A stretch of 64,000 bases of DNA from Riptortus pedestris (Eukaryota > Arthropoda > Insecta > Hemiptera > Alydidae): NCBI GenBank assembly GCA_019009955.1, contig CM032233.1:113102501-113166500 (forward strand), read 5' to 3'. The notes under the pieces were generated by a model. The model ran no database searches. It was not told the origin of the DNA and saw only the letters and a program-made list of their open reading frames with translations. Below, piece after piece: positions 1-11,288 of this stretch (within the stretch, counting starts at the first letter, position 1; the number at the start of each line of letters is the position of its first letter). The position numbers and the translations under genes are program-made.

Positions 1-126
1 TAACCAGAAGAAGTTATTGCTTTGTAAATCATTGCAAGGTCCCCTAAACAATTATAGGTGAAACTAGATGAATACCTATAACGTTTTGCTCTGGTGTTAT
101 TAAATCATTCATAATGTAGTCGATAT

Positions 127-248
127 TTAGCAGATTTCTCTTAAGAGAGGTCGTATTCATGACGCGATTATCAAAAACCTTTATCAAATGTCCATCGATC
201 CTACCTAGGAATTGATGAAAATAAGGTCAGTCCAAATTGTATATATCT

Positions 249-308
<60 letters not shown>

Positions 309-705
309 TTGTCTAATACCGCTCTATCGGTTGCAATTCGTGTTTTATAGCTACCAAACTCAATATATAAGCTTCTCATGCAAAACTAAAGATCAAGTTC
401 GTTAACGGCTGAAATCGGACCAGGTAGGGAAAAAGGGGAAAAATTTCCAAATATCTCTGTTACTATACGTCGGATCGAAATATATAGCAAACCATATTGC
501 AAGTTAAATTTACTATAAACATTGTTATATACATTTATTCTCTAACTTGAATATTAACTGAGATATTCGCGTTCGCTCTTCAGCAACCCCACTCCTACTC
601 ATGTCACATCAACAATACTCCGTTACATAATAAACCACTTTATCCGAAGTTTAATACCAAATATTGTTTTCAAGAGTCCTTTATTATACGAGATACATGC
701 AAATA
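127..705 (-). mobile_element. HINE-like Helentron copy, 5'-truncated
   Basis: The 3' end lies at about 127 on the minus strand, with a decayed terminal palindrome around TTAAGAGA. Inward follow the family block CATCGATCCTACCTAGG, a (TA)n tract at about 250-306, the inverse complement of the C-rich tract, and the segment 'cttgaatattaactgagata'. Family similarity fades near 705, so the element's 5' end is missing. No coding capacity is seen. Confidence 0.75.
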
Positions 706-857
706 TATACTATGTTTAAATGAAAGAACAGAAAAAAAAATGCATACATGAATGAAGCATTAGATCTCCAAGACTCCAATTCACATGTCGCCTGAAAAAT
801 TATAATGATGTCGAGGATACCAGATTTTACAATGACGTAGATCCTAAAATTTCAATG

Positions 858-866
<9 letters not shown>

Positions 867-908
<42 letters not shown>

Positions 909-915
909 TGTTCGC
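867..915. repeat. (TG)n microsatellite
   Basis: A TATATA run passes into roughly twenty TG units, then an imperfect TG-rich tail. It is not attached to a recognisable family copy. Confidence 0.9.
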
Positions 916-1019
916 GTGTTTGGTTTCAGTATACGTTTCTTCGTTTTACATTGTATACAAATAAAAGTAACACAACAAAAATGTGTAACTGAAGATGTTA
1001 CGCTAGGTACTAATCTCAA

Positions 1020-1510
1020 CTAAAGTCATAAAACTGTGCACGGAAAACTAAAGATAAAATTCCTTAATGACAGGAATAGGACAAAGTGGATTAGGAGAGT
1101 TAGAAAAGGAAAAAAATTCAAAGGCGTAAATATTTCCATAATTAGGAGTTGGATTGATAATTGTTATATAATATTCTTCATAAACATGTTATTTCATACA
1201 ATCGCAATTCATTATAAACTGTTTTCTGACTCAAACATTAATGGAACTATCTGTATATAGTAAACCCCAATTGCTACACATGTGTATTCCAGAAAAATCT
1301 ATAAAGTGTTATATGCAGATTTAGTGCCACCTTCGTTGCTAAGGGATATATGCGGGAACGGAGGGCATTTGATATAACAATATGTCAATCATTTGTGAAA
1401 CATTCTATTGAAGGGTCTGCATATTGACATGGTCTGTGCAAATGTATAAGTGATGTTATATTGCAGAAATCTGTTTAGTATACGCATCACCTTTGTGACG
1501 TATATTGTTT
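1020..1510 (-). mobile_element. highly diverged HINE-like relic
   Basis: The segment at 1040-1170 resembles the minus-strand body of the family (AAACTAAAGATAAAATTC). The stretch at 1464-1503 matches the family 5' end on the minus strand (GAAATCTGTTTAGTATACGC) at reduced identity. It looks much older than the other copies. It may be the remote 5' part of the copy at 127-705 or an independent insertion. Confidence 0.45.
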
Positions 1511-2391
1511 TTCTTTTTTTCAAGAGGCACAAGGAATGATAAGAAAGGAAAAATAAAAGTCAAACATCGTTTACTTTTTTAATATTTATAGAACAAACAT
1601 TAACTGTTTATGCATAATTTAACTATTACGTGTATTAAGTTTTGAAAAATGATACATTAATGCATTTGAAAAAAAGAAAAATTGTTTCATTGGTATCTGT
1701 GTTTTTTATTTCTCCGTTTTTTTTTTTCAGTGAGTCCACTTCTGAGAATGTGGGAAGAACCAGTTCTCCATCTTCTTGAATTTCAGAGTGCATGCAGCTA
1801 ATAAGTAATTTATGGTTTGTATCTTTCGCATTCAGATTGTTTCAATTTGTTAACCCATTGTTTGTCAGCTTTTTTTTCTTTTGCCTGAAATTGATTTCTG
1901 TCCACTGGGCAACTGCAGTCATGGAGCTATTTTGAAGAGCACCTCAGTGTTGCGAATATTCACAGCTCATAATCTTTTCTTGTCAATCGATTAAAATCGG
2001 CGGATGATCTCAGCATTTTTATTTTTCTCGACCTGTAACGAAAAAATTAAAAATGGCTAGAGTATAATAGTTAAAAGAATATAATACAAATGTTACAATA
2101 AATTGAATTAACTAGGTTAAATACAGAACATTTATTTTATGAGTTGAATTATTTCTTAGAGATACTGTGAGATGATGTGGTTAGAAGGAATTGTATTCAA
2201 ATTTAATACAATGTACTCCTACAGCATCTGTCGTATATAAAAATTTGTTTCGTCTAGAGACAAAACAAACAAATTACATATATGATAATAATAAAAATTG
2301 ACTTAATTATTGGCTTGAGGGAGGTTGTCCATTGACAATACTCACATTGAAATGAACATTGGATTATACCATGTTGGAGCTATACTTTACA
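1511..2391. other. no gene recognised
   Basis: AT-rich sequence with poly-T runs at about 1510 and 1720. I see no long open frame and no known repeat in it. Confidence 0.5.
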
Positions 2392-2673
2392 CTACACAAG
2401 AAAATCTCGTGGCCACTTACACTTCAGACGTCGTCTTAGGTTTTCTGGAATATGGGTAGATGAGAGTGATTCGACTAAAGGATTAGGATGTGCTGGAAGG
2501 AGAGAGTGGAATTTCTGATATCGGGATTTTGCGAGGCTATGGACAAAAGGAATGTTGAAGTCATTATGGAGAGTTAAATTGGATACGTAAAATGGGGAAT
2601 CTGTAATTTTGCGGAGTATTCTGGATTGGAGGGTTTGGATTTTGTAGGAATTAGATGGTTTATTGGAACGCAC
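2392..2673 (-). pseudogene. Jockey-type LINE reverse transcriptase, C-terminal remnant
   Basis: The 93-codon minus-strand frame reads like the extreme C-terminus of Jockey-clade retrotransposon polyproteins. It contains IQTLQSRILRKITDSPFYVS, then NLTLHNDFNIPFV, then HPNPLVESLSS and a closing RRRLKCKWPRDFL. In the family this region follows the catalytic RT palm and thumb. The palm with its YADD-type active site, and the endonuclease, are not present upstream on this strand, so only the terminal tenth of the protein survives. The methionine is internal to the ancestral frame and not a real start. Such 5'-truncated copies are typical of target-primed reverse transcription. It is certainly non-functional. 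Confidence 0.8.
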
Positions 2674-3489
2674 AATTTAAAAGTCTTTCTGGACTGGAAG
2701 AACGATTACATGTCTACATTTCACAGTTTGCGTGCGGCACGTACAAATACGCACATTTTCCCGTTACTTTCTTTTGACTCCGTGGGGAATAGTAGTTCAA
2801 AATGCCTTTCAAACTTCACAGGTAGTTAGTATAAAATCTTTTGGTCATTGTATTAGCTTGGTTTTCAAGTGGATGCTCTCTAATTATAGCTGTGAAATGT
2901 AATCTTCCAAATCTCCCTTTTATTATAAAAATTAAAAAAAAAGATAACGTATTTCTGTTTTTTTTTGTTTTAAATTAACAAATTCATAGCAGATTCCACT
3001 AGGTCCAGTGAGTTTCAAATTTTGGTAACCTCACGTACTAAAGTAAAATTTATGACTCATTCAGAAAGGTGAATCGAAAATGTGACACTGCCTAATACAA
3101 AAAGAGAGCTATTAAAATAAATGGTGGGCCAATTGTAAGAAAAACAGTAGAAAACTAGGAAGAAAATGATATTTTCTGTAAAAACCCTTACATTTCAAAA
3201 GACAGGTAATAAATAAGCGTGAACGAATGTAACTTGAGTAAAACCTTTGACCAATGGGTGAATTGTGTAGTAAATTTATATTGAATTTGAAACTTTTAAT
3301 CATATAAATATATTATGAAAAATTGCATATTAGGAAACTTAAAAAATTTCTCAATTTCAATATTCGTAACTCAAAAAATTGCATTTTTTTCATTCAAAAT
3401 GATCATTTTTAAACAATAATTGTAAAACAAAAGGTTTATTATAGCTTTTTTTTTGTAAACTTTTGTTAGAAAAGTTGGACAGCATATTT

Positions 3490-3951
3490 AAATGTACTTG
3501 CGTAAATATACGTTAGGAGTAGTTGGTAAGAAGGATCTATTCCAAGGGCGGGCGTGTATATTTACCTCAAGCAGGCAGTACAAACAAAAATACTCAAAAA
3601 CTGGCAAAAACACTGGTTCTGTACAGACTACAAACTATTGGAAATAAAACTCAATGTTACAGGACGGTCAAAGAGACAATACGTAGATTCAAGAAGAGAC
3701 CAAGTTGTCCTCACAAGTCTACGTGTTGGACATACATACCTGACACATTCTTACAAAATGAACAAAAAAGACAAGCCTACCTGTATTCATTGCAACACTG
3801 GACTAACAGTAAAACACCTACTAACAGAATGCAGATTACGAACTTAATTAAACATTCCACATGACTTGAAAGAACTACTGACTAAGGGTTGCCCTCAGAT
3901 CACTACTATTCTGATATATTTAAAAACAATTAGGCAGTTTGAGAATATTTA
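3490..3951 (+). pseudogene. Jockey/I-type LINE, RNase H-distal tail
   Basis: The frame at 3554-3847 carries RRDQVVLTSLRVGHTYLTHS followed by a zinc-knuckle-like C-x2-C-x7-H-x4-C pattern (CIHCNTGLTVKHLLTEC). This is the tail found after the RNase H domain of Jockey/I/CR1-like polyproteins. The frame breaks at about 3845, and similarity resumes in another frame (IPHDLKELLTKGCPQ) up to a stop near 3951. The RT, endonuclease and RNase H catalytic parts are missing. An overlapping frame at 3523-3864 is a shadow. It is a 5'-truncated, frameshifted dead copy. Confidence 0.75.
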
Positions 3952-4811
3952 ATTACATATTTTAAAATATTTAATGTGTGCGCGAGCATGCCTGTATGTG
4001 TGTGTTCTGCTTAAATTTGAATGATATATCCCAGTTTCATGAATAGTTGTTGTTTCTAAGTTACCAAATTTTCTTTTCACTTATTATTTACCACTTATAT
4101 TGTTACAGTATTGTTCTTTATATTATTTTGTGCGTTCCATTTTTTGTTATTTTGTTCTTTGTTGTTTCCATCTTTAAGAAGAGCCAAGCCGCCATAGTTG
4201 CGGAGCTCTACATAATAAATAAAATATTTACGTAAACGACGTTGAGGGCTGAGAAAAGGCCCCCTCAGGAGTTTGAGCAGTCCTCTCCCTTCCGCACGCA
4301 AAGTTTTTAACACTATTCTTTAGGTTTAAATGGCTTTGATTTAACCAACCGAGTATATAACACATATCAACACCATCCAGGGAGCTGTGCTCCTACTATA
4401 TTATAGCCATTCACGAATGCTTTTGTACATTAGATCCCGTATAAAGAATTGGCGAGTTTTATAAATTTATAACTTATAAAATAGAAATTGTTATTAATTA
4501 TTTCAAATGTTCAATATGTGAACGAAATTCAATATAGTTTATAATATTTGGAAAAGGTTAGAGTCCCAAGAATGTTCATTCAAACCAGGCCTTCTCAAAC
4601 TAAACAAGCCATCGTTGGTGTTCAACATCAATATTTACAATTAATTTTGCCAGGTCCATAGTGTTGCAGACGTCCCCCGTTCTTAAGTCCAGTTACCAAT
4701 GGCTTTATTGAACATAATTTTTAAAGCTGTTATTATTATTAAAAGCTTATAATTCAAACATTTATCATTTAAAATTAGTTATTTATTCCAAAGTGTTATC
4801 AAGAAATAAAA
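3952..4811 (+). other. probable LINE 3' UTR, then unassigned AT-rich DNA
   Basis: The segment at 4176-4310 has a G+C-richer block (gccgccatagttgcggagct, then ggccccctcaggagtt) next to AATAAATAAAATA. It could be a retrotransposon 3' untranslated end, though an independent fragment is possible. Nothing recognisable follows to 4811. Confidence 0.35.
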
Positions 4812-5284
4812 ATTCCGTCACGAAGGGGCTGCATAAACTAAGCAGATTTCCCACGTGCGCCACGTATTTGCATTTATCTCAAAACTAAAAAGTTCAATGA
4901 GAACAACATTTGGTATTTAAGCTTCAAATAAAGTACTTCATAACATAATAGAATATTGTTAATATGAGATGAGTAGAAGTGGGGCTTTACTGACGACCGC
5001 AAAACTAAAAAATGCAAATATCTCAGTTAATAATCATGATAGGGAAAAAATGTACATAACAACATTAATAGAACATTACATTTGCAATAAGATTGGTTCT
5101 ATACAATTTTTCGACGCATACTAACGGAGATATTAAGAATTTTCGAAATCCTCCCCCTTTAACCCCCCCCCCTCTGGTCTGATTTCAGAAGTTACCGAAC
5201 TTGATCTTTCTTTTTATATAAAACGATTATATATCAAGTTTGGTAACGATAAGACAACAATTGCGACCGCTAGAGCGGTAACAG

Positions 5285-5332
<48 letters not shown>

Positions 5333-5476
5333 ATAGATAGATAGATAGATAGATAGATACAGTTTTGAACGAAGAATCTTCTGGGTAGGATCGATGGACA
5401 TTTGAAGAAAAAATTCAAAACTCGCGTCATGAGTACGACCTCAATAGCTGATTTCCCTCAAGGGAAATCTGCTGAA
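4812..5476 (+). mobile_element. HINE-like Helentron copy, full length, short form
   Basis: Both ends are present: the 5' motif AAGCAGATTTCCCACGTG near 4840 and the 3' palindrome with GGGAAATCTGCTGAAA at 5462-5477. Between them lie the C-rich tract (5150-5175), the palindrome ACCGCTAGAGCGGT, a (TA)n tract (5289-5330) passing into (GATA)n (5331-5360), and the GGTAGGATCGATGGACATTT block. It is a good reference copy for the short form. Confidence 0.85.
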
Positions 5477-5963
5477 ATATCGACTATAAAGGCATCAGGG
5501 TGTTTTTTCTGCATTAGAACCCTCCGAAGTAATATAATTCGTAATTATAGAGAATTTTGCTCTATATTTAAGTACCATGCACTGTTTAGCTGCCCGTCGT
5601 CTAAACAAAACGTCGGATTCATTTATTTAAAAGACCCAACCTTTTAAAGCACTCATTTAAGATTGTAAAAGTGGTAGAATCTAGTTACATAATTCATATT
5701 CGATCATTGCACATACTGTTCGCTGCTTAGACGACTTGAATATTCAATGTAATGTCAAATGCCAAGAATAAGTAGAACGCAATGGATATAACTCTGCGGG
5801 GCACTGGGCTCACTATGGCAGCCAAACGTGGTCCCTCAAAATATAAACAATGAAGTCTCGATGTTTAGAAAAAAAATGAGAGAGATAAATACATTCCATG
5901 TAGAAGAAATGATGATTGAGGAGCTCAATCAAAAGACCAAGATAAGAATTAATGCCATTTCAA
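5477..5963. other. no gene recognised
   Basis: An open frame runs out of the repeat end to about 5647, but it has no recognisable domain and begins inside the transposon. The remainder is unassigned. Confidence 0.4.
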
Positions 5964-6212
5964 TAAACTAAAAAATAAATGTATATAACAATATTTATAG
6001 TAAATTTAATTTGCAATAAGATTGATTCTATACGTTTTTTCGATTCGACGTATAGTAACGGATATATTTCGGAAATCCTCCCCTCTAAACCCCCCTTCCC
6101 ACTGGTCCGATTTCAGCCATTAACGAACTTGATCTTTATTTTAACATAAAACGTTTAAATATCGAGTTTGGTAGCGATCAAGGGAAAATTGCGACCGCTA
6201 GAGCGTTAACAG

Positions 6213-6283
<71 letters not shown>

Positions 6284-6300
6284 TGTATATATAATATATA
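5964..6300 (+). mobile_element. HINE-like copy, truncated at both ends
   Basis: It begins mid-body (AAATGTATATAACAATATTT), contains the C-rich tract and the GACCGCTAGAGCGTTAACAG block, and then dissolves into a (TA)n and TATAATATA tract at 6212-6320. Neither terminal motif is found. Confidence 0.75.
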
Positions 6301-6445
6301 ATATAATATTATATAATAAGGTTTATTACGATACCTGCCTGGTATCTTAAGGCTTTAGAAGCACGCTCCAGGTTTGGCATCTAAACCAAAATAGTTATTT
6401 TTTGTCCATAAAGCCCTAATATCCACTGAATTAATATTTCTTGTT

Positions 6446-6537
6446 TTAGCAGATGTCCCTTAAGGGTGTAATGTCCATCGATCCTACCCAGGAGATGACG
6501 AAAATGAGGTCCGTTCAAAATTATATATATATATATA

Positions 6538-6574
<37 letters not shown>

Positions 6575-7232
6575 CTGTTAACGCCCCAGCGGTCGCAATT
6601 TATGTTTGATCTTTACGAAATTCGATATTTAACCGTTTTATGTAAAAAGACAGATTAAGCTCGTTAATGGCTGAAATCGGACCAGAGGGAGGGGGGGGTT
6701 TAGAGGGGGGATTTTTCGAAAATTCAAAATATCTCCGTTATTATGCATCGGATCGAAAAATTGTATAGAACCAATCTTATTGCAAATTACATTTACTATA
6801 AATATTGTTATATACATTTATTCTCTATCTTGAATATTAACCGAGATATTTGCATTTTTATGAAGTCTGTGGTCGGGTATATTTCGGATTACGTCGGCCA
6901 TCTTCGTCATTTCTCGGCTCAGGCGGAAGTTTCTTCTAACCTGTCGTTTCTAACCTTACCTTGCCTTCGTTACTTTGTGAGATTCATGCAAATACGTTCT
7001 GTTCATCCGCCCCCCTTCTTTAGTTCTTGGACTACTAAAATTTGAATTATTAAAATATAAATTATTCTTACAATTCAGAAGCCGTTTCAGTTGGGAATTT
7101 ATTTTAATTAACTGAAAGATTTCTCATTATCTAATCACGGTGGTATTGTGTTACCAGTGTGCAGATTTCTCTATTGTAAAACTTCACAGGGGAAATCTGC
7201 TTAGTTTACGCAGCCCCTGCGTGACGGACTTT
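6446..7232 (-). mobile_element. HINE-like Helentron copy, both ends present, long 5' tail
   Basis: The 3' end is at 6446 (minus strand; palindrome partly decayed) and the 5' end at about 7230 (inverse complement of AGTCCGTCACGCAGGGG). A (TA)n tract sits at 6523-6570. The 5' third differs from the short form and matches the long-form segment seen also at 49320-49670. Confidence 0.8.
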
Positions 7233-7789
7233 TTTTTTTTTTAATGACTGCCCGCAAAACAATTCTACAATTTTAAATAAATTGTAAGGCGTAACAATGG
7301 TATTTCTTGGTTAACGCTCTGAGGAACATTATTTGTATAGATAAGATCCTTAATGAGTCCAGAGAACATAAACTTTCTTTCCTCATGCTAATTATTATAT
7401 TATGTATTTTTAAAAAAATGAAGAACAGTTGAGTTAATTCTTGAAAGTGACAAAAATTCTCAGTATTCTTAAATACAAGTCTAAAACCATCTTTTCAGAA
7501 AGGATATTGGTCGAATAGAGTGCTCATCATACTGATCCTTGTTTCAAAACTTTTAAAAATATAATTTAGAGATTTATCCTTCGTTTAAATTATTATGCAT
7601 AATAGAAAATTCATTCTTTCTAATATAAAAAGCATCGAACTATTATGAGGCGATTCAGTTATTGAAGACCTGGTCCTCTGCCACCAAGTAGAAAACTAAT
7701 CACGTTCAGCAGTGAGATTTCACCAATTACTGACTCCGAGCCGCCGCAAAACTTCCCACTCTCTTTTTCACCGTCTTTGTAGTAATAAA

Positions 7790-8022
7790 CACTCAAGAAA
7801 AGAAGAAATTGTACTTAAACGCCTACACACAGGACACACTAGACTGTGTGGGCTGGGAAGATGAACTTATATGTCGCAAAAGAACGCTGACTGTAAAACA
7901 CACATTAACTGACTGCACACAAGTAATAATGTAGCCATGGTCCAAAAATGTATGCGAGCTACTAGCCGATAGTAGCCAATTTATTGATGATGTTTTTAAG
8001 TATTTAAGAAATAATGAATAAG
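7790..8022 (+). pseudogene. LINE C-terminal tail fragment
   Basis: Broken frames contain IVLKRLHTGHTRL followed by KRTLTVKHTLTDC, the same arrangement as in the tail at 3490-3951: a basic R-x-GHT motif, then a Cys/His knuckle. One frameshift separates the two parts. No RT or endonuclease sequence is seen upstream, where 7233-7789 is unassigned. It is a 5'-truncated relic of a Jockey/I-type element. Confidence 0.55.
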
Positions 8023-8129
8023 TTGATGAATAAATAAATAATTAGAAATAGGATATTACTCAAAATAAGTTTAGAAATAGAAGAAAATGTAAAATCGTAA
8101 ATATTCCTGTTATGATAAGACACCTTAAA

Positions 8130-8463
8130 AAGTCCGTCACGCAGGGGCTGCGTAAACTAAGCAGATTTCCCACGTGAAGTTTTACAATTGAGAAATTTCA
8201 CGAGCGCCGAGGAGTTAATGAAACGGCCGAACTAACTTTTGGCGGGAAAGTCACTTCGTCCGTTAGCCGCCCAGATTTAATAAAATTGCAAATATCTCGG
8301 TTAATATTCAAGATAGAGAATAAATGTATAGAACAATATTTATAGTAAATTTAATTTGTAATAAGATTTATTCTGACTAATGTTTCGATCTGACGTATAG
8401 TAACGGAGATATTTCGAATTTTCGAAAATCCTCCCCTCTAAACCCCCCCCGCCCATTGGTCCG

Positions 8464-8518
<55 letters not shown>

Positions 8519-8643
8519 TTTTGAACGGACCTCATTTTCGTCATCTACTAGGTAGGATCGATGGACATTTGAAGAAAAATTTCGAAAATTCCGTCATGAA
8601 TACAATCTCAATAGCTGATTTCCCTCAAGGGAAATCTGCTAAA
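8130..8643 (+). mobile_element. HINE-like copy, short form with internal deletion
   Basis: Both termini are near-consensus. The ~120-bp segment that normally lies between the C-rich tract and the microsatellite (including GACCGCTAGAGCG) is absent, so CCGATTTCA runs straight into (TA)n at 8469-8512. An open frame over the 3' end (8521-8724) is incidental. Confidence 0.85.
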
Positions 8644-8741
8644 AATAATAGCATGCCCAATCTTATTAATATCGCTATTTTCAGCTATATTTGTTCTATT
8701 TATATTTTGTATCACATGTGTTAATATAGTTATTAGTTCTT

Positions 8742-9341
8742 TTTGCAAATTTCGCTTGAGGAAAATCAGCTATTAAGGTTGTCATCTTAACGCTATTTCC
8801 TGAAAATTTGTTCAAATATCCATCTATCCTACCTTGTAGAGAACGAAAATGAGGTCCGTTCAAAATTATATATATACTAGCGGACCCGACAGACGTTGTC
8901 CTGCATGATATTTCAAGCGATTGGGGTATTAAATTTAATAATATTATTTTTAAAACAAAAGCTACTTTTAATAACACAGAAAACAACTTTTGCTTGTGTG
9001 AGTGATTGAGATAAAAATTATTCTGATTCATTATAAATTACAGTAAATAGTTGTCAATAAAATTAATACGTTATAATCAGATATAATTCAGCAATTGTTT
9101 TTCTTTCCGGTGAAAAATATTTCTATCTAGCTGTTCAGCTCTGGCTGACCTGTTTGTTATAATTCAGACGCTTTCCTTTGGGAGGTTATTAAAATTTACT
9201 GAAATATTTCACATTACCGTTTGTACTTATTCACTAAATATTCACGGTGGATTTAAGTGTTACCAGTATGTATATCTGTCTATTGCAAAACTTCATGATG
9301 GAAATCTGCTTAGTTTACGCATCATCTGCGTGACGTACTTT
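8742..9341 (-). mobile_element. HINE-like copy, interrupted by a Helitron fragment
   Basis: The minus-strand 3' end is at about 8742 (AAATCAGC preserved). The 5' end is at about 9340 (GGAAATCTGCTTAGTTTACG present at 9300-9320). The central body and most of the microsatellite are replaced by Helitron-like sequence at 8877-9000. Family sequence resumes at 9003 with TGATTGAGATAAAAATTATT. Confidence 0.75.
8877..9000 (-). mobile_element. Helitron 3'-end fragment
   Basis: On the minus strand the block ends ACAACGTCTGTCGGGTCCG then CTAG followed by T, with a GGAC/GTCC stem just upstream. This resembles the hairpin-CTAG-T 3' end of insect Helitrons. Only about 120 bp is present. The 5' part and a piece of the host element have been lost. 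Confidence 0.6.
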
Positions 9342-9869
9342 GCTTTAGTTCATGCTCACTTTATTTTGGCATATTGTGGTCCAAGGAACTTTTATTAACC
9401 TCCACTCAAATTGTTGATCCCTCATTAAATCCTGTTCTTGGTAAGTAAAGCAACTCCGTCGGTTATTGTTATTTTTAGTGAGTAGAAATTACCAGCGACA
9501 AACGAATTTCTATTAGTGAAGAAAAATATTCACATACTCAGCATAGCCATATCATGTTTTATGATAAAAAGCTCAATGATTATTGGAAGGGCAGAATTTG
9601 GTTTGGTTAATAATGATTCTTTTGAAGGAAATTCTGAGGAAATAAAGGATGATATGAAGGAATATAGAAAAATGATTACGATTTATAAACTCAGTTTATT
9701 TGATAAAATTATATTGGGGATCATAACCAATCGCAATAAGTATTTATATATTTATTTATTTTCTATGAAAATTAAAAAAATTTAGAACATTGTCTAATAA
9801 AACTACAATCTAGGATAGTCGTAATAGTTCTTCTGATAAATTTGAATGCGTCGAGGGGTTCACGTGCTT
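9342..9869. other. no gene recognised
   Basis: An 89-codon open frame (9516-9785, plus) starts MKKNIHILSIAISCFMIKSS with a hydrophobic N-terminus. The rest is low-complexity and acidic/lysine-rich, and I recognise no family. It could be chance in AT-rich DNA. Confidence 0.3.
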
Positions 9870-9959
9870 TCTTGAATTAAATCATGGCGCGACTTTCAAC
9901 TCATTTCCTCAAATGTCCACCGAATAGAAGATGACGGAAATAAGGTCCGTTCAAAACTG

Positions 9960-10028
<69 letters not shown>

Positions 10029-10140
10029 TTGTCTTTTTCCGTCGGTCACAATTTTTTCATGTAAAACTAAAGATTAAGTTCGTTAATCGGACGAGAGGAG
10101 GGGGAGAATTTTGAAAATTTGAAATATCTCAGTTATGATA
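9870..10140 (-). mobile_element. HINE-like relic, minus strand
   Basis: The family 3' block (AAATGTCCACCGAATAG, AAGGTCCGTTCAAAACTG), a (TA)n tract at 9962-10026 and the inverse of the C-rich tract are present. The terminal palindrome is unrecognisable and the copy stops at about 10140. Confidence 0.65.
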
Positions 10141-10383
10141 CTTACCCCTCCCCCTATTTCAATCAGCCACTAATAAGAACTTTATTGTTGAATAAAAAAG
10201 TTAAATATCGAGTATGGCACAGGTAAACTAAACATTATTGACCCAAGACCATAATATCTTCATTGATAACGTTATCGCCTTACATATTTGCATTCACCTC
10301 AAATAATGAAGGTGAAGTTGATCTTTAATTTTAAATATCGAGTTTAGAATCAATTAAACAAAAATTGAGCGCTAGCCGAAAGT

Positions 10384-10447
<64 letters not shown>
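10141..10447 (+). mobile_element. HINE-like relic, plus strand, joined head to head
   Basis: Plus-oriented body fragments (CCCCTCCCCCTATTTCA, AAATATCGAGTTTAGAATC) lead into (CA)n and (TA)n at 10384-10447. It abuts the minus-strand relic without a spacer, suggesting inverted rearrangement or two independent truncations. Confidence 0.55.
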
Positions 10448-10450
<3 letters not shown>

Positions 10451-10708
10451 AAATGCTGTTAGTTACAAATAATAAATTACAAAGAAATAATTATTTCCTT
10501 AAAGAATTAACACAATATTGGGAGCTTCAGTCTATAGACACCACTGATCTATTACTTGATCCCATCTTCTTCTTTTTTCTTATTGCAACCAGCAGATGTC
10601 TGTCAATATACCATCCTGTTTAGTTTTGTTTTAAAATGAAGGCTTAGATAGTTTAGTTTTAAAGGAAACAAAGCTTTGTATTTTATCAATTTTTAGAATG
10701 GAATGAAC

Positions 10709-10856
10709 TTTGATTTAAGGCCTTGGTTTCAATACACTCGGTAAACTGGAGTTGTGGATTCAGTTCCCATGTAGGCAACAAGAATTGATTTAGTGTTGAT
10801 TTCACTAAATAAAATCCTTAGTGCCGCCCCAGCTAGAATAGGGTTGTTAACCCATG

Positions 10857-10858
<2 letters not shown>
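10709..10858 (+). mobile_element. SINE, degenerate copy
   Basis: It shares TTTCACTAAATAAAATCCTT and the following GCCGCCCCAGCTAGAATAGG block with the SINE copies at 22510 and 24154. A weak B-box-like GGATTCAGTTCCC lies at about 10758. The 3' part is cut where a (TA)n tract begins at 10860. Confidence 0.55.
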
Positions 10859-10860
<2 letters not shown>

Positions 10861-10931
<71 letters not shown>

Positions 10932-10975
10932 GATTTGAATGTACCTCATTTTCGTCATCTCATGGGTAGGACATG
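10861..10975 (+). mobile_element. HINE-like 3' fragment with (TA)n/(GA)n tract
   Basis: A (TA)n run passes into (GA)n (10891-10930). The family block TACCTCATTTTCGTCATCTC and GGTAGGAC follow. The terminal palindrome is missing. Confidence 0.65.
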
Positions 10976-11067
10976 TAAAGTTATTTGAGAGTACTGCAGT
11001 TTTGGGAAGTGTAACATGAATTCATGTAGAAGGCTTGTACGTGGGATATATTTTCAATTTTACTCTT

Positions 11068-11288
11068 TTAGCATATTTCCCTGCTATTGAGTTCGTACTC
11101 AAGATGCGATTTTCGAATAATGTCTACAAATGTCCATGGATTGGTTAGGATCCATGGACATTTGTAGACGGAGATGACGAAAATGAGGTCCATTCAAAAT
11201 TATATATATATTTGTCTGTTGGAAAAATATTTCGAAAATCATGAGTACAACCTCAATAGCTGATTTTTCTTAAGGGAAATCTGCTAAA
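11068..11288. mobile_element. chimeric inverted pair of HINE-like 3' ends
   Basis: A minus-oriented 3' end (from about 11068) runs to AATGTCCATGGA. It is followed after a 10-base spacer by the inverse complement of its last 19 bases, a GAGGTCC-TTCAAAATTA block still in minus orientation, a short (TA)n tract, and then a plus-oriented 3' terminus ending GGGAAATCTGCTAAAA at 11287. No 5' motif is present. Inverted duplication plus deletion is the simplest reading. Confidence 0.65.
11122..11169. repeat. perfect 19-bp inverted repeat
   Basis: Arms at 11122-11140 and 11151-11169 (TCCATGGACATTTGTAGAC on the right) are perfect inverse complements around the loop TTGGTTAGGA. The arms are the family's GGACATTTG block facing itself. 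Confidence 0.9.
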
